From Roseivirga spongicola (GTDB lineage Bacteria > Bacteroidota > Bacteroidia > Cytophagales > Cyclobacteriaceae): a stretch of 64,000 nt of DNA. The notes under the pieces were generated by a model. That model was not told the origin of the DNA. It worked only from the letters and a program-made list of their open reading frames with translations, and searched no databases. The translations under genes and the position numbers were made by a program. Shown one piece after another: positions 1 through 8,447 of the stretch. The stretch is taken from NCBI RefSeq assembly GCF_001592965.1, contig NZ_LRPC01000001.1, positions 1,178,001 through 1,242,000 of the forward strand, given 5' to 3'. Every line of letters begins with the position of its first letter. Within the stretch, counting starts at the first letter, position 1.

Positions 1-1
1 A

Positions 2-295
2 CTTTTGGCCAAAGCTGTAAAGCAGAGAAAAGATTCTGCTGCTATTTATAAAGAACAAGGAAGAGAAGACCTGTACAAGGTTGAAATGGACGAAGCTGAA
101 GTAATTGAGCGTTACCTTCCGAAGCAGCTTTCTGAAGAAGAATTAAAATCTGAGTTGCAAAAAATTATTGCAGAAGTAGGAGCCACTGGCCCTCAAGACA
201 TGGGTAAAGTAATGGGTGCTTCTACAAAAGCATTAGCTGGTAAAGCCGATGGAAAAGCTATCTCTACCATGGTAAAAACTTTGCTTACTAAGTAA
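2..295 (+). CDS. GatB/YqeY domain protein, C-terminal part (5' end outside window)
   Basis: The frame is already open at base 2, so only about the last 97 residues of a roughly 150-residue YqeY-family protein are present. The TTG at base 5 is not the real start, because the residues after it (KQRKDSA) match the middle of the family. Family landmarks are EVIERYLPKQLSEEE and DMGKVMGA. YqeY resembles the C-terminal tail domain of the GatB subunit of the tRNA amidotransferase; its own role is unclear. The stop is followed with no gap by the TTG start of the CvpA gene, so the two are probably co-transcribed. In Bacteroidota this gene often follows ftsZ, which would lie upstream of the window (inference). 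Confidence 0.85.
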   Translation, partial: LLAKAVKQRKDSAAIYKEQGREDLYKVEMDEAEVIERYLPKQLSEEELKSELQKIIAEVGATGPQDMGKVMGASTKALAGKADGKAISTMVKTLLTK

Positions 296-820
296 TTGAA
301 AACCCTAGACATCATCTTACTTATTCCTTTGGTCTTTGGAGCTGTGTTGGGCTTCAGGAAAGGACTTTTGCTTGAGATTTTTGGTGTCTTAGCTTTTGTG
401 CTAGCTATTATTGGCGGGTTTAAGCTGATGGAAACGGGCATGGTTTATTTGTCCGAATATTTTGAGGATTTTGATCAGCTTTTACCCTTCATTTCTTTTT
501 TGGTCATATTTCTGGCCATAATTATACTGGTGAACATGTTGGGCAAACTACTCAAGAAGATGATTGATTTAACGCTTCTTGGTGGTTTCGATAAGTTTGC
601 TGGAGCTATTCTTGGCTTAGTTAAGTGGGCTATTGGAGTGAGTATTTTGCTTTGGCTAGTCAACAATTTTGGAATTGAGCTACCTGGTCAGGAAGAGGAA
701 TTGGTACTTTATCCGTTCCTAACTGAACTTGGGCCAAAGCTTATTGCTAGCCTTGATGTGGTGCTTCCATTTGCCCAAGAAATGCTCGATTCTATCAAAG
801 AATTACTCTCTCCAGCTTGA
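296..820 (+). CDS. cvpA: CvpA family inner-membrane protein
   Basis: A 174-residue protein with about four hydrophobic segments (near residues 4-20, 24-42, 61-80 and 98-122), the usual size and layout of the CvpA / colicin V production family. The opening, an acidic residue followed by a long hydrophobic stretch with GFRKGLL, is typical. The family sits in the cytoplasmic membrane; in E. coli it is linked to colicin V export and envelope stress, but the biochemical role is not settled. The start is TTG, directly after the preceding stop. The end overlaps the next gene by 4 nt (TTGA), which points to translational coupling. Confidence 0.8.
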   Translation: MKTLDIILLIPLVFGAVLGFRKGLLLEIFGVLAFVLAIIGGFKLMETGMVYLSEYFEDFDQLLPFISFLVIFLAIIILVNMLGKLLKKMIDLTLLGGFDKFAGAILGLVKWAIGVSILLWLVNNFGIELPGQEEELVLYPFLTELGPKLIASLDVVLPFAQEMLDSIKELLSPA

Positions 821-1383
821 TCCTCCTAGTAGATAATTACGATTCGTTTACTTACAACTTAGTAGACTATTTCCAACAATTGAATGTTGAGGTAGATGTG
901 CTGAGAAATGACCAGCCCTTTGATAAATTCTTTGAGAAGGAATATTCTGGAGTTGTTCTTTCGCCCGGTCCAGAAACGCCAGAAACTGCGGGCCAGCTTT
1001 TAAAAATTGCAAAGAGTTTTCTTGGAAAGACTCCCATTTTAGGGATTTGTCTTGGTCATCAGGCTTTAGGTATGCTGCAAGGCGCTAGGTTGACAAAAGC
1101 AATCAGGCCTATGCATGGTAAGCTTTCTACCATTCGTACAGAGGAAAGCATCGTTTTTAACGGCTTGCCAGAAAAATTCAATGTAGTTCGTTATCATTCT
1201 TTGGTTTTGAAAGATCTACCAGAAGGTTTCAAGACAACGGCTAAAACAGTCGAGAAAGAAATAATGGCAATGGAGTCTGAAGCCCTAATGTTGAGCGGCA
1301 TTCAGTTTCACCCTGAGGCAGTTCTGACAGAATACGGAATAGAAATGCTTAGAAATTGGGCTAGTTTTTATAATATTGTTTGA
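817..1383 (+). CDS. Glutamine amidotransferase component II (TrpG/PabA type)
   Basis: A class I glutamine amidotransferase of 188 residues that releases ammonia from glutamine for anthranilate or 4-amino-4-deoxychorismate synthesis. It opens with VDNYDSFTYNL, the TrpG/PabA signature. The nucleophile is Cys78 in GICLGHQA, and the remaining triad members are His165 and Glu167 in FHPEA. No trpE or pabB partner is adjacent, so the sequence alone does not decide between tryptophan and folate biosynthesis; an isolated copy outside a trp operon often serves folate or both. The start is TTG overlapping the cvpA stop by 4 nt. Confidence 0.88.
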   Translation: MILLVDNYDSFTYNLVDYFQQLNVEVDVLRNDQPFDKFFEKEYSGVVLSPGPETPETAGQLLKIAKSFLGKTPILGICLGHQALGMLQGARLTKAIRPMHGKLSTIRTEESIVFNGLPEKFNVVRYHSLVLKDLPEGFKTTAKTVEKEIMAMESEALMLSGIQFHPEAVLTEYGIEMLRNWASFYNIV

Positions 1384-1441
1384 ACTGCCCTAGTGGAAAA
1401 AGTAGAACTTTCGGCCACTTAACAGTGTTGAGATAACCGAT

Positions 1442-2107
1442 ATGGTAGCAGCAAACTTAGTAAATCACATGATTCCCCCTTTGAAACCAACAGACGATGG
1501 CGAAAAAGCCATTATTTGGATGGAAGAGCTGCGAACAAATCAGTTGCCAGTTATTGAGAAGGGAAAATTTCTAGGCTTCATTTCAGAAGACATTATTCTT
1601 GACGATAACGACCCTAAAAAGCTAGTTAGAGATTATGAGCTAGAAGATTTGGGGTGTATGGTTACAGAACACCAACATTTTTATGACATCATAAGAATGG
1701 CATCTGATTGCGATTCTCAAATGGTGGCGGTGCTTTCGGCTGAAGGAGGTTTTTTAGGAGTAGTTGGTATTGAAGATACAATTAAGGCCATTGCAGACTC
1801 TACTGCTGTCCAAGATCAGGGGGCAATTTTAGTGCTCTTAGTGAGTTACAGAGATTATTCTTTGGCAGAAATTTCACGCTTGGTGGAAGGAGAAAATGCC
1901 AGAGTACTAAGTGTAACAGTCAATAGAGACATATCCGATAACTCTATGCTCAGAGTTACGTTGAAAATCAATCAAACAGAGGTATCACACATAGCCGCGT
2001 CTTTAGAAAGGTTTGGCTACAGAATTATTGGTAGGTTTCAAGAAGAAGAAACAAAAACCAATGACAGAGAAAGGTATGATCTGCTTATGAAGTACCTCAA
2101 TATCTAA
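1442..2107 (+). CDS. CBS-domain protein with ACT-like C-terminal half
   Basis: A soluble 221-residue protein. The first 130 residues or so form a CBS pair (LPVIEKGKFLGFIS, then QMVAVLSAEGGFLGVVGIEDTI), a fold that binds adenine nucleotides. Residues about 145-205 (ILVLLVSYRDYSLAEISRLVE, then VTLKIN) look like an ACT-type regulatory domain. It ends 8 nt before NAD kinase, and I recall the same pairing in other Bacteroidota. A role as an adenylate or NAD(P)-level sensor acting with NadK is inference; no catalytic motif is visible. Confidence 0.75.
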   Translation: MVAANLVNHMIPPLKPTDDGEKAIIWMEELRTNQLPVIEKGKFLGFISEDIILDDNDPKKLVRDYELEDLGCMVTEHQHFYDIIRMASDCDSQMVAVLSAEGGFLGVVGIEDTIKAIADSTAVQDQGAILVLLVSYRDYSLAEISRLVEGENARVLSVTVNRDISDNSMLRVTLKINQTEVSHIAASLERFGYRIIGRFQEEETKTNDRERYDLLMKYLNI

Positions 2108-2115
2108 TGTAATCC

Positions 2116-2991
2116 ATGAAAATAGCCATACACGGAAAAAGCACAGGGCCTGAAGCTCAAGGCTGTATTTCCGACATTATAGAACATCTTCAGCAAGATG
2201 GCATTCACCTAAGTATTTCAGAGGAGTATAAAAAAGACTTAAATGAAAGAGAGTTCAGTACTCATGGATTAAAATCGTTTAGAAGAGGAGAAGATCTCTC
2301 CGATTATGATTTTGTTTTAAGTTTAGGAGGAGATGGTACAATACTAGATACCATTACTTATACTAATGATGCAGAAACGCCAATTGTTGGTATTAATCTC
2401 GGTAGATTGGGTTTTTTGGCAACAATTCCTAGAAACGATATACAGTCAGCCTTAAATAAGTTAGTGGCGGGCACCTACGATATAGAAAATAGGTCTTTAA
2501 TTCATGTAGACTCCAATAGAGGCCTATTTGAGCCATTTAACTTTGGGTTAAATGAACTCACCATTGTTAAAAAGGAAACCTCATCCATGATTGTGGTTCA
2601 CACCTATGTAGATGGTGACTACCTAAATTCTTATTGGGCCGATGGCCTTATAGTTTCTACCCCTACAGGGTCTACAGGCTATTCTCTTAGCTGCGGAGGG
2701 CCTCTTATTCATCCGAGCCTAAAGAATTTTATTATTACTCCAGTCTGTCCTCATAATCTTAATGTTAGGCCAATCATTCTTTCAGATAGAAGTGAGATTA
2801 CCTTTGAAATTGAGGGAAGAAGTAGTCAGTTTATGGTTTCTTTAGACTCTCGATCTCAGAGTGTAGACGATTCGGTAGAAATTTCCGTTAAGAGAGAAGA
2901 ATTCGAAGCAAAGCTCGTTCGATTCCCAGAGACACGGTACTTTGACACTTTGCGACAGAAGCTAAATTGGGGCTTAGATGCCCGAAATTGA
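2116..2991 (+). CDS. nadK: NAD kinase
   Basis: A cytoplasmic ATP-NAD kinase of 291 residues that phosphorylates NAD to NADP. The diagnostic GGDGT loop is at residues 71-75, the NE motif (Asn146-Glu147) lies in FGLNELT, and the glycine-rich nucleotide-binding motif TPTGSTGYS is at 182-190. Length is normal for the family. It follows the CBS/ACT protein by 8 nt and precedes the DUF6089 barrel gene, the usual Cytophagales order. The ATG start is clean and no oddities are visible. Confidence 0.95.
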   Translation: MKIAIHGKSTGPEAQGCISDIIEHLQQDGIHLSISEEYKKDLNEREFSTHGLKSFRRGEDLSDYDFVLSLGGDGTILDTITYTNDAETPIVGINLGRLGFLATIPRNDIQSALNKLVAGTYDIENRSLIHVDSNRGLFEPFNFGLNELTIVKKETSSMIVVHTYVDGDYLNSYWADGLIVSTPTGSTGYSLSCGGPLIHPSLKNFIITPVCPHNLNVRPIILSDRSEITFEIEGRSSQFMVSLDSRSQSVDDSVEISVKREEFEAKLVRFPETRYFDTLRQKLNWGLDARN

Positions 2992-3035
2992 CTTAACAAT
3001 ATTTAACTCAACCACTACTAAACATAAAACTCTCT

Positions 3036-3752
3036 TTGTCTAGCTTGCGCTCATATCGTACGGATATTCTGTCTTTTAAGAAGTTCTTGCTGTTTCTATG
3101 CTTTGGGCTTGCTTCGCTCAGTGCGAAAGCTCAAATGTCAGAGATAGGTATTGAAATAGGCGCCAATAACTACATTGGAGATGTTGTGCGCAAATACGAT
3201 TTCAGCAACAATGCCCTTGGCGGACAGTTTTTCATCAGAAGGCATATCAATGATGGTGTGAGCTATAGAATCTCTGCCGGTATTGGTAAAATTAAAGGTG
3301 TCGATGATGAAGCTTTTGACGTGTTTTCAGCTAATAGAGCAGCCTCTTTTGATGGGAGTTTTCTTATGACAGACCTTTTGTTGGAGTATCATTTTCTGAA
3401 CTATAGAAATGATAAGCTTCAACAGTTTTGGAGTCCTTATGTTTTTTTTGGTGCAGGTTTGTATCGCATGGAAGGGCAAGACCAAGACTTCAACAACTAT
3501 AATACTGGAATGAATTTCAGAATACCTGTTGGAGTAGGAGTGAAGTTAAGGCTCGACAGAAGATGGGTCTTAGGAATTTCAACTTCTGCCATAAAAACCA
3601 ACTCCGACTTAATAGATAACGTTTCGGCCAATAGCCCAAATATTAAGAACTATAGAGGTGGTAATCCTAACGATGACGATTGGATGTTCAATACCTCCAT
3701 TTCCTTGAGTTATACTTTCTATAAAATTGTCTGTTGGAAGCCCTTCTTCTAA
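3036..3752 (+). CDS. DUF6089 family outer-membrane beta-barrel protein
   Basis: A 238-residue protein with an N-terminal signal peptide (hydrophobic LLFLCFGLASLSAKAQ, cleavage expected after AKAQ) followed by alternating aromatic and hydrophobic strands and glycine-rich turns typical of a small outer-membrane barrel (IEIGANNYIGDV, YRISAGIGKI, SPYVFFGAGLYRM). It ends in strand-like segments. Its place between nadK and uppS/bamA matches the DUF6089 family of Bacteroidota, whose function is unknown. The start is TTG; no nearby ATG would keep the signal peptide. Function beyond membrane location cannot be read from the sequence. Confidence 0.75.
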   Translation: MSSLRSYRTDILSFKKFLLFLCFGLASLSAKAQMSEIGIEIGANNYIGDVVRKYDFSNNALGGQFFIRRHINDGVSYRISAGIGKIKGVDDEAFDVFSANRAASFDGSFLMTDLLLEYHFLNYRNDKLQQFWSPYVFFGAGLYRMEGQDQDFNNYNTGMNFRIPVGVGVKLRLDRRWVLGISTSAIKTNSDLIDNVSANSPNIKNYRGGNPNDDDWMFNTSISLSYTFYKIVCWKPFF

Positions 3753-3778
3753 CCTAGTTGACAAAGAGAACATTAGCA

Positions 3779-3809
3779 TTTAAAAAGCTGGTTCATTTTT
3801 GTACCTTCG
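3779..3809 (+). promoter_or_regulatory. Predicted Bacteroidota-type promoter for uppS-bamA-ompH-ompH
   Basis: TACCTTCG at 3802-3809 matches the -7 consensus TAnnTTTG at all but one position. TTTA at 3779-3782 lies 19 nt upstream where TTTG is expected. It sits about 27 nt before the uppS ATG in an otherwise gene-free gap. Prediction by pattern only. Confidence 0.45.
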
Positions 3810-3835
3810 CACTCGCATTTTCGAGAAGTGTGTAG

Positions 3836-4573
3836 ATGAAGGAAAATATCAGGCAGGAAAGTCTTCCTAAGCACATAGCAGTAATCATGGATGGTAATGG
3901 CCGCTGGGCCAAGAAAAAAGGTGCTGCCCGAGTATTTGGGCATAAAAATGCCATCAAAGCTGTTCGCGATGTTACAGAAGGATGTGCCGAATTAGGCGTT
4001 GAGTACTTAACTCTTTACGCCTTTTCCACAGAAAATTGGAACAGACCTAAACTAGAAGTAACTGCTCTAATGGAGCTTTTAGTTTCAACACTGAGCAGTG
4101 AAATCAAGACCTTAATGGACAATGATATCAGATTAGATACCATTGGAGATAAAGCTAGCTTGCCACCAAAGTGTCAGAAACAGCTGGCAGAAGCCATTGC
4201 AAAAACAAGTGGAAACAGCCGCATGACCTTAGTGCTAGCTTTGAGCTACAGTGGAAAATGGGACATCACCCAAGCCACTAAGCGCATAGCCGAAGAGGTG
4301 AAGGAAGGTAAGCTAGAAGCTGAAGACATAGCACAAAGTACAATAGATAAGTATTTGGTTACCTCAGGAACTCCAGATCCTGAGTTGTTAATAAGAACAA
4401 GTGGAGAACAGAGAATTAGTAACTTTTTGCTTTGGCAGATGGCTTACACCGAGTTCTTTATAACGGATACGCTCTGGCCTGATTTCAGAAAAGAGCACTT
4501 GTATGAGGCTATAGTCTCATACCAAGAAAGAGAAAGAAGATTTGGAAAAACTAGCGAGCAGATAAAGAAGTGA
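3836..4573 (+). CDS. uppS: Isoprenyl transferase (undecaprenyl diphosphate synthase)
   Basis: A cis-prenyltransferase of 245 residues that adds isopentenyl units to farnesyl diphosphate to make the C55 carrier lipid used for peptidoglycan and surface glycans. The catalytic Asp19 lies in HIAVIMDGNGRWAKK, and the RTSGEQRISNFLLWQ and DxLWPDF-like regions near the C-terminus are family hallmarks. It lies 8 nt before the proposed bamA start, so envelope biogenesis genes are grouped. The carrier lipid is also what the WecA- and Wzx-type proteins later in the window need. Confidence 0.95.
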   Translation: MKENIRQESLPKHIAVIMDGNGRWAKKKGAARVFGHKNAIKAVRDVTEGCAELGVEYLTLYAFSTENWNRPKLEVTALMELLVSTLSSEIKTLMDNDIRLDTIGDKASLPPKCQKQLAEAIAKTSGNSRMTLVLALSYSGKWDITQATKRIAEEVKEGKLEAEDIAQSTIDKYLVTSGTPDPELLIRTSGEQRISNFLLWQMAYTEFFITDTLWPDFRKEHLYEAIVSYQERERRFGKTSEQIKK

Positions 4574-4581
4574 GTTCGGGA

Positions 4582-7239
4582 ATGAGAAAAGTAATAGTAG
4601 CTATATGCCTCCTTATGCTTGCCTTTGGCAGTGCTATGGCTCAAGTGAGATATGGGGTAAATGCTGGCGAAGGTGTTCAAATCGATTATTCAAATCCTAA
4701 AGTTTTTGAGGTAGCAGACATTAAGTTCACTGGGCTAAATGTATTGGACGAAAGAGCTTTGACCTCTTTTGCAGGAATAAAAGTGGGCGATAGAATTGCT
4801 ATTCCAGGCCGCCAAGTTTCTGATGCTATTAAAAAATTGTGGAATCAGGGAATCATTGCAGACGTACAATTTTGGTTAACAAAAACTGAAGGAGACAGAG
4901 CCTTTATTGAGGTAAGAATTACGGAGCGCCCAAGAATTCTAAGATACAGAGTATCAGGTGTTGGCTCTGGTCAAGCCTCGGAGTTAGAAGAGCAGCTGAA
5001 TGTAAAGGGTAAGGTGGCTAGTTCGGCCTTGATAAAAAACTCTGAGTTGGTAATTAAGAAATACTACATCGAAAAAGGTTTTTTGAATGTTGCAGTAAAA
5101 ACGGAGCAAAATGCAGATAGCCTTCTAACAGATGGAGTTGGATTAAACTTTATAGTTGATACAAAGGGTAAAGTCAAAATCAATAAGATTGAGTTTGATG
5201 GCAACGAAGCCTTTGATGATGGTAGGTTAAAGAAAGCTTTAAAGAACACCAAGGAAAAACCTCGTTTTTGGCTCATAAACCGCTTATTCGAACAGGTTTT
5301 CAACACTAGACCTAATACAATTGGCGATTACTTCGATAGTACTTATGAGGTGTCTAACCGCGACTTCAAGGAGTTTATTAATGACAATGTTAAGCTCAAT
5401 TTTTTAAAGAGCTCCAAGTTTATAGAGGCTCAGTATAAGGAAGACAAGAACTCTCTGATCAACTTTTATAACTCTAAAGGTTATAGAGATGCGGAAGTGG
5501 TTAGTGACAGTGTTACTAAGTTAAACGATGACTTCATTAACCTAGACATTAAGGTAGATGAAGGAAGCAGGTATTATATAAGAGATATTGACTGGGTTGG
5601 TAACTTTAAGTATACGGATGAATTCTTGACTGAAAAATTGGGGATTGAAAAAGGTGATGTATACAACCGTCAAAAAATTGAGCAGAGAACTCAGTTCGAT
5701 AACGAAAATGGAGATGATATAATGTCTCTTTACCAAGATGATGGTTACCTATTCTTTAGCCTAGAGGTTGTAGAAGTTAGAGCTGAGAATGATTCCATCG
5801 ACCTTGAGATGAGAATGTATGAAGGTGAGCAGGCTACTATTAAGAGAATTATTCTGAAGGGTAATGATAGAACATCAGATCACGTAGTTCTTCGCGAAAT
5901 CAGAACACTGCCAGGCCAGAAGTATAGTAGAAGAGACTTAATTAGAACTATTCGTGAGTTAGGTCAATTAGGATACTTCGATCCGGAGCAGATAAATCCT
6001 CAACCAATTCCTAATATTCAAGAAGGAACGGTTGACATCATATTTACTTTAGTAGAAAAGTCATCAGATCAGATTCAATTGTCCGGTGGTTTTGGTGGAC
6101 CATTTGGCTTTGTGGGAACCGTTGGTCTGTCACTCAACAACTTCTCAGTTAAAAATATTGGTGATTGGGATAAATGGAGGCCTTACCCTAGTGGTGACGG
6201 GCAAAAACTTTCCTTGCAGGTTCAATCGAATGGTAGAAGATTCAGAAATTATAGCATGGTGTTCTCTGAGCCTTGGTTAGGCGGAAGAAAGCCTAATAAT
6301 TTCACAGTTAGCCTTAATAGAACAGTAAACAGAAGTATTGATTTTTTCAACGATAATGAGGTTCTAGGTTTCTTAAAGGCAACAGGGTTCTCTGTTGGAT
6401 TAGGAAGAAGATTGACTTGGCCAGATGATTATTTTCAGGTTCAGAATAGTATCAGGTATCAGTTATATGAGGTTTCTAACTTTGGAAACACGCTTGGCTT
6501 CACAAGTGGAAGGTCTCACAGCTTAACGTTCAATACTACTATTTCTAGAAGTAATATAGATCAGCCTACTTATCCATCTTACGGTTCTCAATTTACCTTC
6601 TCGATTAATGCTACTCCACCGTGGTCTGTCATTAGCCCAGATGATTACAATCCTGAAATGACCGAAAGCGAAAGATATAAAAGAGTAGAATATCATAAGT
6701 GGATGTTAGACTACTCCATGTTCCTTCCTTTAGGACCTAAGTTTGTATTCAATGCTAGAGCTCATTTAGGTTTCATTGGTACTTACTCAAGCAGAACAGA
6801 TTCTGGACCTTTTGAGAGGTTCTTGTTGGGTGGTAACGGATTAAATGGTGCAAATAACTTTATAATTGGACAGGATATAATTGCGTTAAGAGGGTATGAA
6901 GATAACGTGATTGACCCTGTTGACCCCGTAACCGGATTTAGAGGAGGTATTATTTACAACAAGTTTACTGCAGAACTGAGGTATCCAGTTTCTAAGGCTC
7001 CAACTTCTACTATTTATTTGTTGGCCTTCGGAGAAGCAGGAAATGCTTGGATAGACTTTAGTGAGTACTCTCCAAGAGACCTATTTAGATCGGCAGGTGT
7101 AGGTGCTAGAGTATTCTTACCAGCGTTTGGATTATTAGGAATTGATTGGGCTTATGGTTTTGATTCTGATGATTCTTTGAGTCCGGCTGTAGTTGGTGGT
7201 TCGCAGGTGCATTTCACTATCGGACAACAAATTAGATAG
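4582..7239 (+). CDS. bamA: Outer membrane protein assembly factor BamA
   Basis: The central barrel of the beta-barrel assembly machine. A signal peptide (MRKVIVAICLLMLAFGSAMAQ) is followed by periplasmic POTRA repeats over roughly residues 40-470 and a C-terminal Omp85 barrel that includes GxRGY-like IALRGYEDN and ends in strand HFTIGQQIR. Length, about 885 residues, fits Bacteroidota BamA. I chose ATG 4582 because it gives a canonical signal peptide; GTG 4570, overlapping the uppS stop by 4 nt, is an alternative that adds four residues. It is followed 3 nt later by a Skp-like chaperone, its functional partner. Confidence 0.93.
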   Translation: MRKVIVAICLLMLAFGSAMAQVRYGVNAGEGVQIDYSNPKVFEVADIKFTGLNVLDERALTSFAGIKVGDRIAIPGRQVSDAIKKLWNQGIIADVQFWLTKTEGDRAFIEVRITERPRILRYRVSGVGSGQASELEEQLNVKGKVASSALIKNSELVIKKYYIEKGFLNVAVKTEQNADSLLTDGVGLNFIVDTKGKVKINKIEFDGNEAFDDGRLKKALKNTKEKPRFWLINRLFEQVFNTRPNTIGDYFDSTYEVSNRDFKEFINDNVKLNFLKSSKFIEAQYKEDKNSLINFYNSKGYRDAEVVSDSVTKLNDDFINLDIKVDEGSRYYIRDIDWVGNFKYTDEFLTEKLGIEKGDVYNRQKIEQRTQFDNENGDDIMSLYQDDGYLFFSLEVVEVRAENDSIDLEMRMYEGEQATIKRIILKGNDRTSDHVVLREIRTLPGQKYSRRDLIRTIRELGQLGYFDPEQINPQPIPNIQEGTVDIIFTLVEKSSDQIQLSGGFGGPFGFVGTVGLSLNNFSVKNIGDWDKWRPYPSGDGQKLSLQVQSNGRRFRNYSMVFSEPWLGGRKPNNFTVSLNRTVNRSIDFFNDNEVLGFLKATGFSVGLGRRLTWPDDYFQVQNSIRYQLYEVSNFGNTLGFTSGRSHSLTFNTTISRSNIDQPTYPSYGSQFTFSINATPPWSVISPDDYNPEMTESERYKRVEYHKWMLDYSMFLPLGPKFVFNARAHLGFIGTYSSRTDSGPFERFLLGGNGLNGANNFIIGQDIIALRGYEDNVIDPVDPVTGFRGGIIYNKFTAELRYPVSKAPTSTIYLLAFGEAGNAWIDFSEYSPRDLFRSAGVGARVFLPAFGLLGIDWAYGFDSDDSLSPAVVGGSQVHFTIGQQIR

Positions 7240-7242
7240 GCC

Positions 7243-7785
7243 ATGTACAAATTATTAACTACGGTAGCATTATTGGTGATAATCTCTAATTTTGCGCTGG
7301 CTCAAGGCAACGGCTATGGGCAAAAAATAGGGCATTTCGATTCTGAATATGTCTTAAATCAACTTCCTGAATACGCTGAAAAAACCAAAGAATTAGAAGC
7401 TCTGGCGAAGACCTATGATAAAGAGGTACGGAGTTTGTATGATGAGCTAGAGAAAATGAGAGCTGAGTTAAGAGCAAACGAGGTTTTGCTTACGCCAGCA
7501 ATGATAGAAGAAAGGAAAGAGGCGATTGAGGCCAAAAATCAAGAGGCTTTAAATAAAAACACTGAGCTTTTTGGTTTTGACGGGCTCTACTACAAAAAGG
7601 TAGAGGAGTTGCTAACCCCTTTGAGGACCAAAGTAAATTTGGCAGTAGAGGTGATAGCTAAAAAGCATGGCTTGGATTACATATTCGATAAAGCAGAGTC
7701 TATTGGGATGATATTTAGCAATCCAGTCCATGATTATACAGAGTTTATTTTAGAAGAAATGAAAGCTCAACAAAAAGGAAACTAA
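7243..7785 (+). CDS. OmpH/Skp family periplasmic chaperone (first copy)
   Basis: A 180-residue protein with a signal peptide (LLTTVALLVIISNFALAQ), a conserved start IGHFDSEYVLNQLPEYAE, a long charged helical stretch (about residues 45-110) that would form the Skp tentacle coiled coil, and a final small domain containing HGLDYIFDKA. Skp-like proteins hold unfolded outer-membrane proteins on their way to BamA. It starts 3 nt after bamA and is followed 18 nt later by a second, diverged copy. A symbol is not given because two paralogues share the name. Confidence 0.85.
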   Translation: MYKLLTTVALLVIISNFALAQGNGYGQKIGHFDSEYVLNQLPEYAEKTKELEALAKTYDKEVRSLYDELEKMRAELRANEVLLTPAMIEERKEAIEAKNQEALNKNTELFGFDGLYYKKVEELLTPLRTKVNLAVEVIAKKHGLDYIFDKAESIGMIFSNPVHDYTEFILEEMKAQQKGN

Positions 7786-7803
7786 AACATTAAATAAGTA
7801 AAG

Positions 7804-8385
7804 ATGAAGCGTAAATTTTTAGTGATGGTGGTCTTAGTCCTAATGACTACGGCAGTAAAGGCTCAGGGAACAAAAATTGGATATACATTCCTAGAGTATA
7901 TCGTGTTTAACATGCCTGAAATGGAGAGTATAAACTCCGATTTGGAAACTTATTACGGTCAGTTACAGGCCCAAATCCAAGCCAAGCAAAAAGATCTAGA
8001 AACGAAGTATCAACAGCTTCAGCAAATGGCTCAGCAGCCAAATGCTAATCAGGTTGTATTACAAGAAAAAGAAAATGAATTTCTTACTCTTCAGGATCAA
8101 CTTCAAAAGTTTTCTGCTCAGGCAGAACAAGCTTATGGTGTAAAGCAGGCTGAAAAAATCAACCCTATTTACAATAAGGTTCAAGACGCTATTGAGGCTG
8201 TTAGAAAAGAGAACGGATATGCAATGATTATTAACTCTAAAGCAGGAGCCTCAGCAGGTATTGTTCTAGCTTCTGATGAGTCTTTAAACGTAACAGAACT
8301 TGTGTTTAAAAAGCTAGGTGTACCTATGCCTGAACAAGCTCCAGAAGAGAGTGCTGCTCCAACTACTGGCAACGGAAATAATTAA
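7804..8385 (+). CDS. OmpH/Skp family periplasmic chaperone (second copy)
   Basis: A 193-residue paralogue of the preceding gene with signal peptide (MKRKFLVMVVLVLMTTAVKAQ), the IGYTFLEYIVFNMPEM motif, and a glutamine-rich coiled coil (about residues 45-110, many Gln-Gln and Gln-Ala pairs). The C-terminus has a low-complexity tail rich in Pro, Glu, Ala, Gly and Asn. The Gln-rich helices distinguish it from the first copy, which uses Glu and Lys. It is the last gene of the uppS-bamA unit, ahead of a strong terminator. Confidence 0.85.
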   Translation: MKRKFLVMVVLVLMTTAVKAQGTKIGYTFLEYIVFNMPEMESINSDLETYYGQLQAQIQAKQKDLETKYQQLQQMAQQPNANQVVLQEKENEFLTLQDQLQKFSAQAEQAYGVKQAEKINPIYNKVQDAIEAVRKENGYAMIINSKAGASAGIVLASDESLNVTELVFKKLGVPMPEQAPEESAAPTTGNGNN

Positions 8386-8408
8386 TAATCATATTTAGAT
8401 ATTGTTTG

Positions 8409-8437
8409 AAACCTCTTCTTGCGAAGGGGTTTTTTTA
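8409..8437 (+). terminator. Rho-independent terminator after the bamA-ompH unit
   Basis: A 10-bp stem (AAACCTCTTC with GAAGGGGTTT, one G-T pair) closes a 4-nt TTGC loop at 8409-8432 and runs straight into a T tract. It begins about 24 nt after the ompH stop. It also shows that an upstream TTG at 8406 cannot be the start of the next gene. Confidence 0.85.
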
Positions 8438-8447
8438 TTTTAGGCCT

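Noticed and set aside
8406-8447. TTG start giving the S66 peptidase a 14-residue extension
   Set aside because: The extension is the stem and T tract of the terminator at 8409-8437; the family N-terminus begins at ATG 8448.
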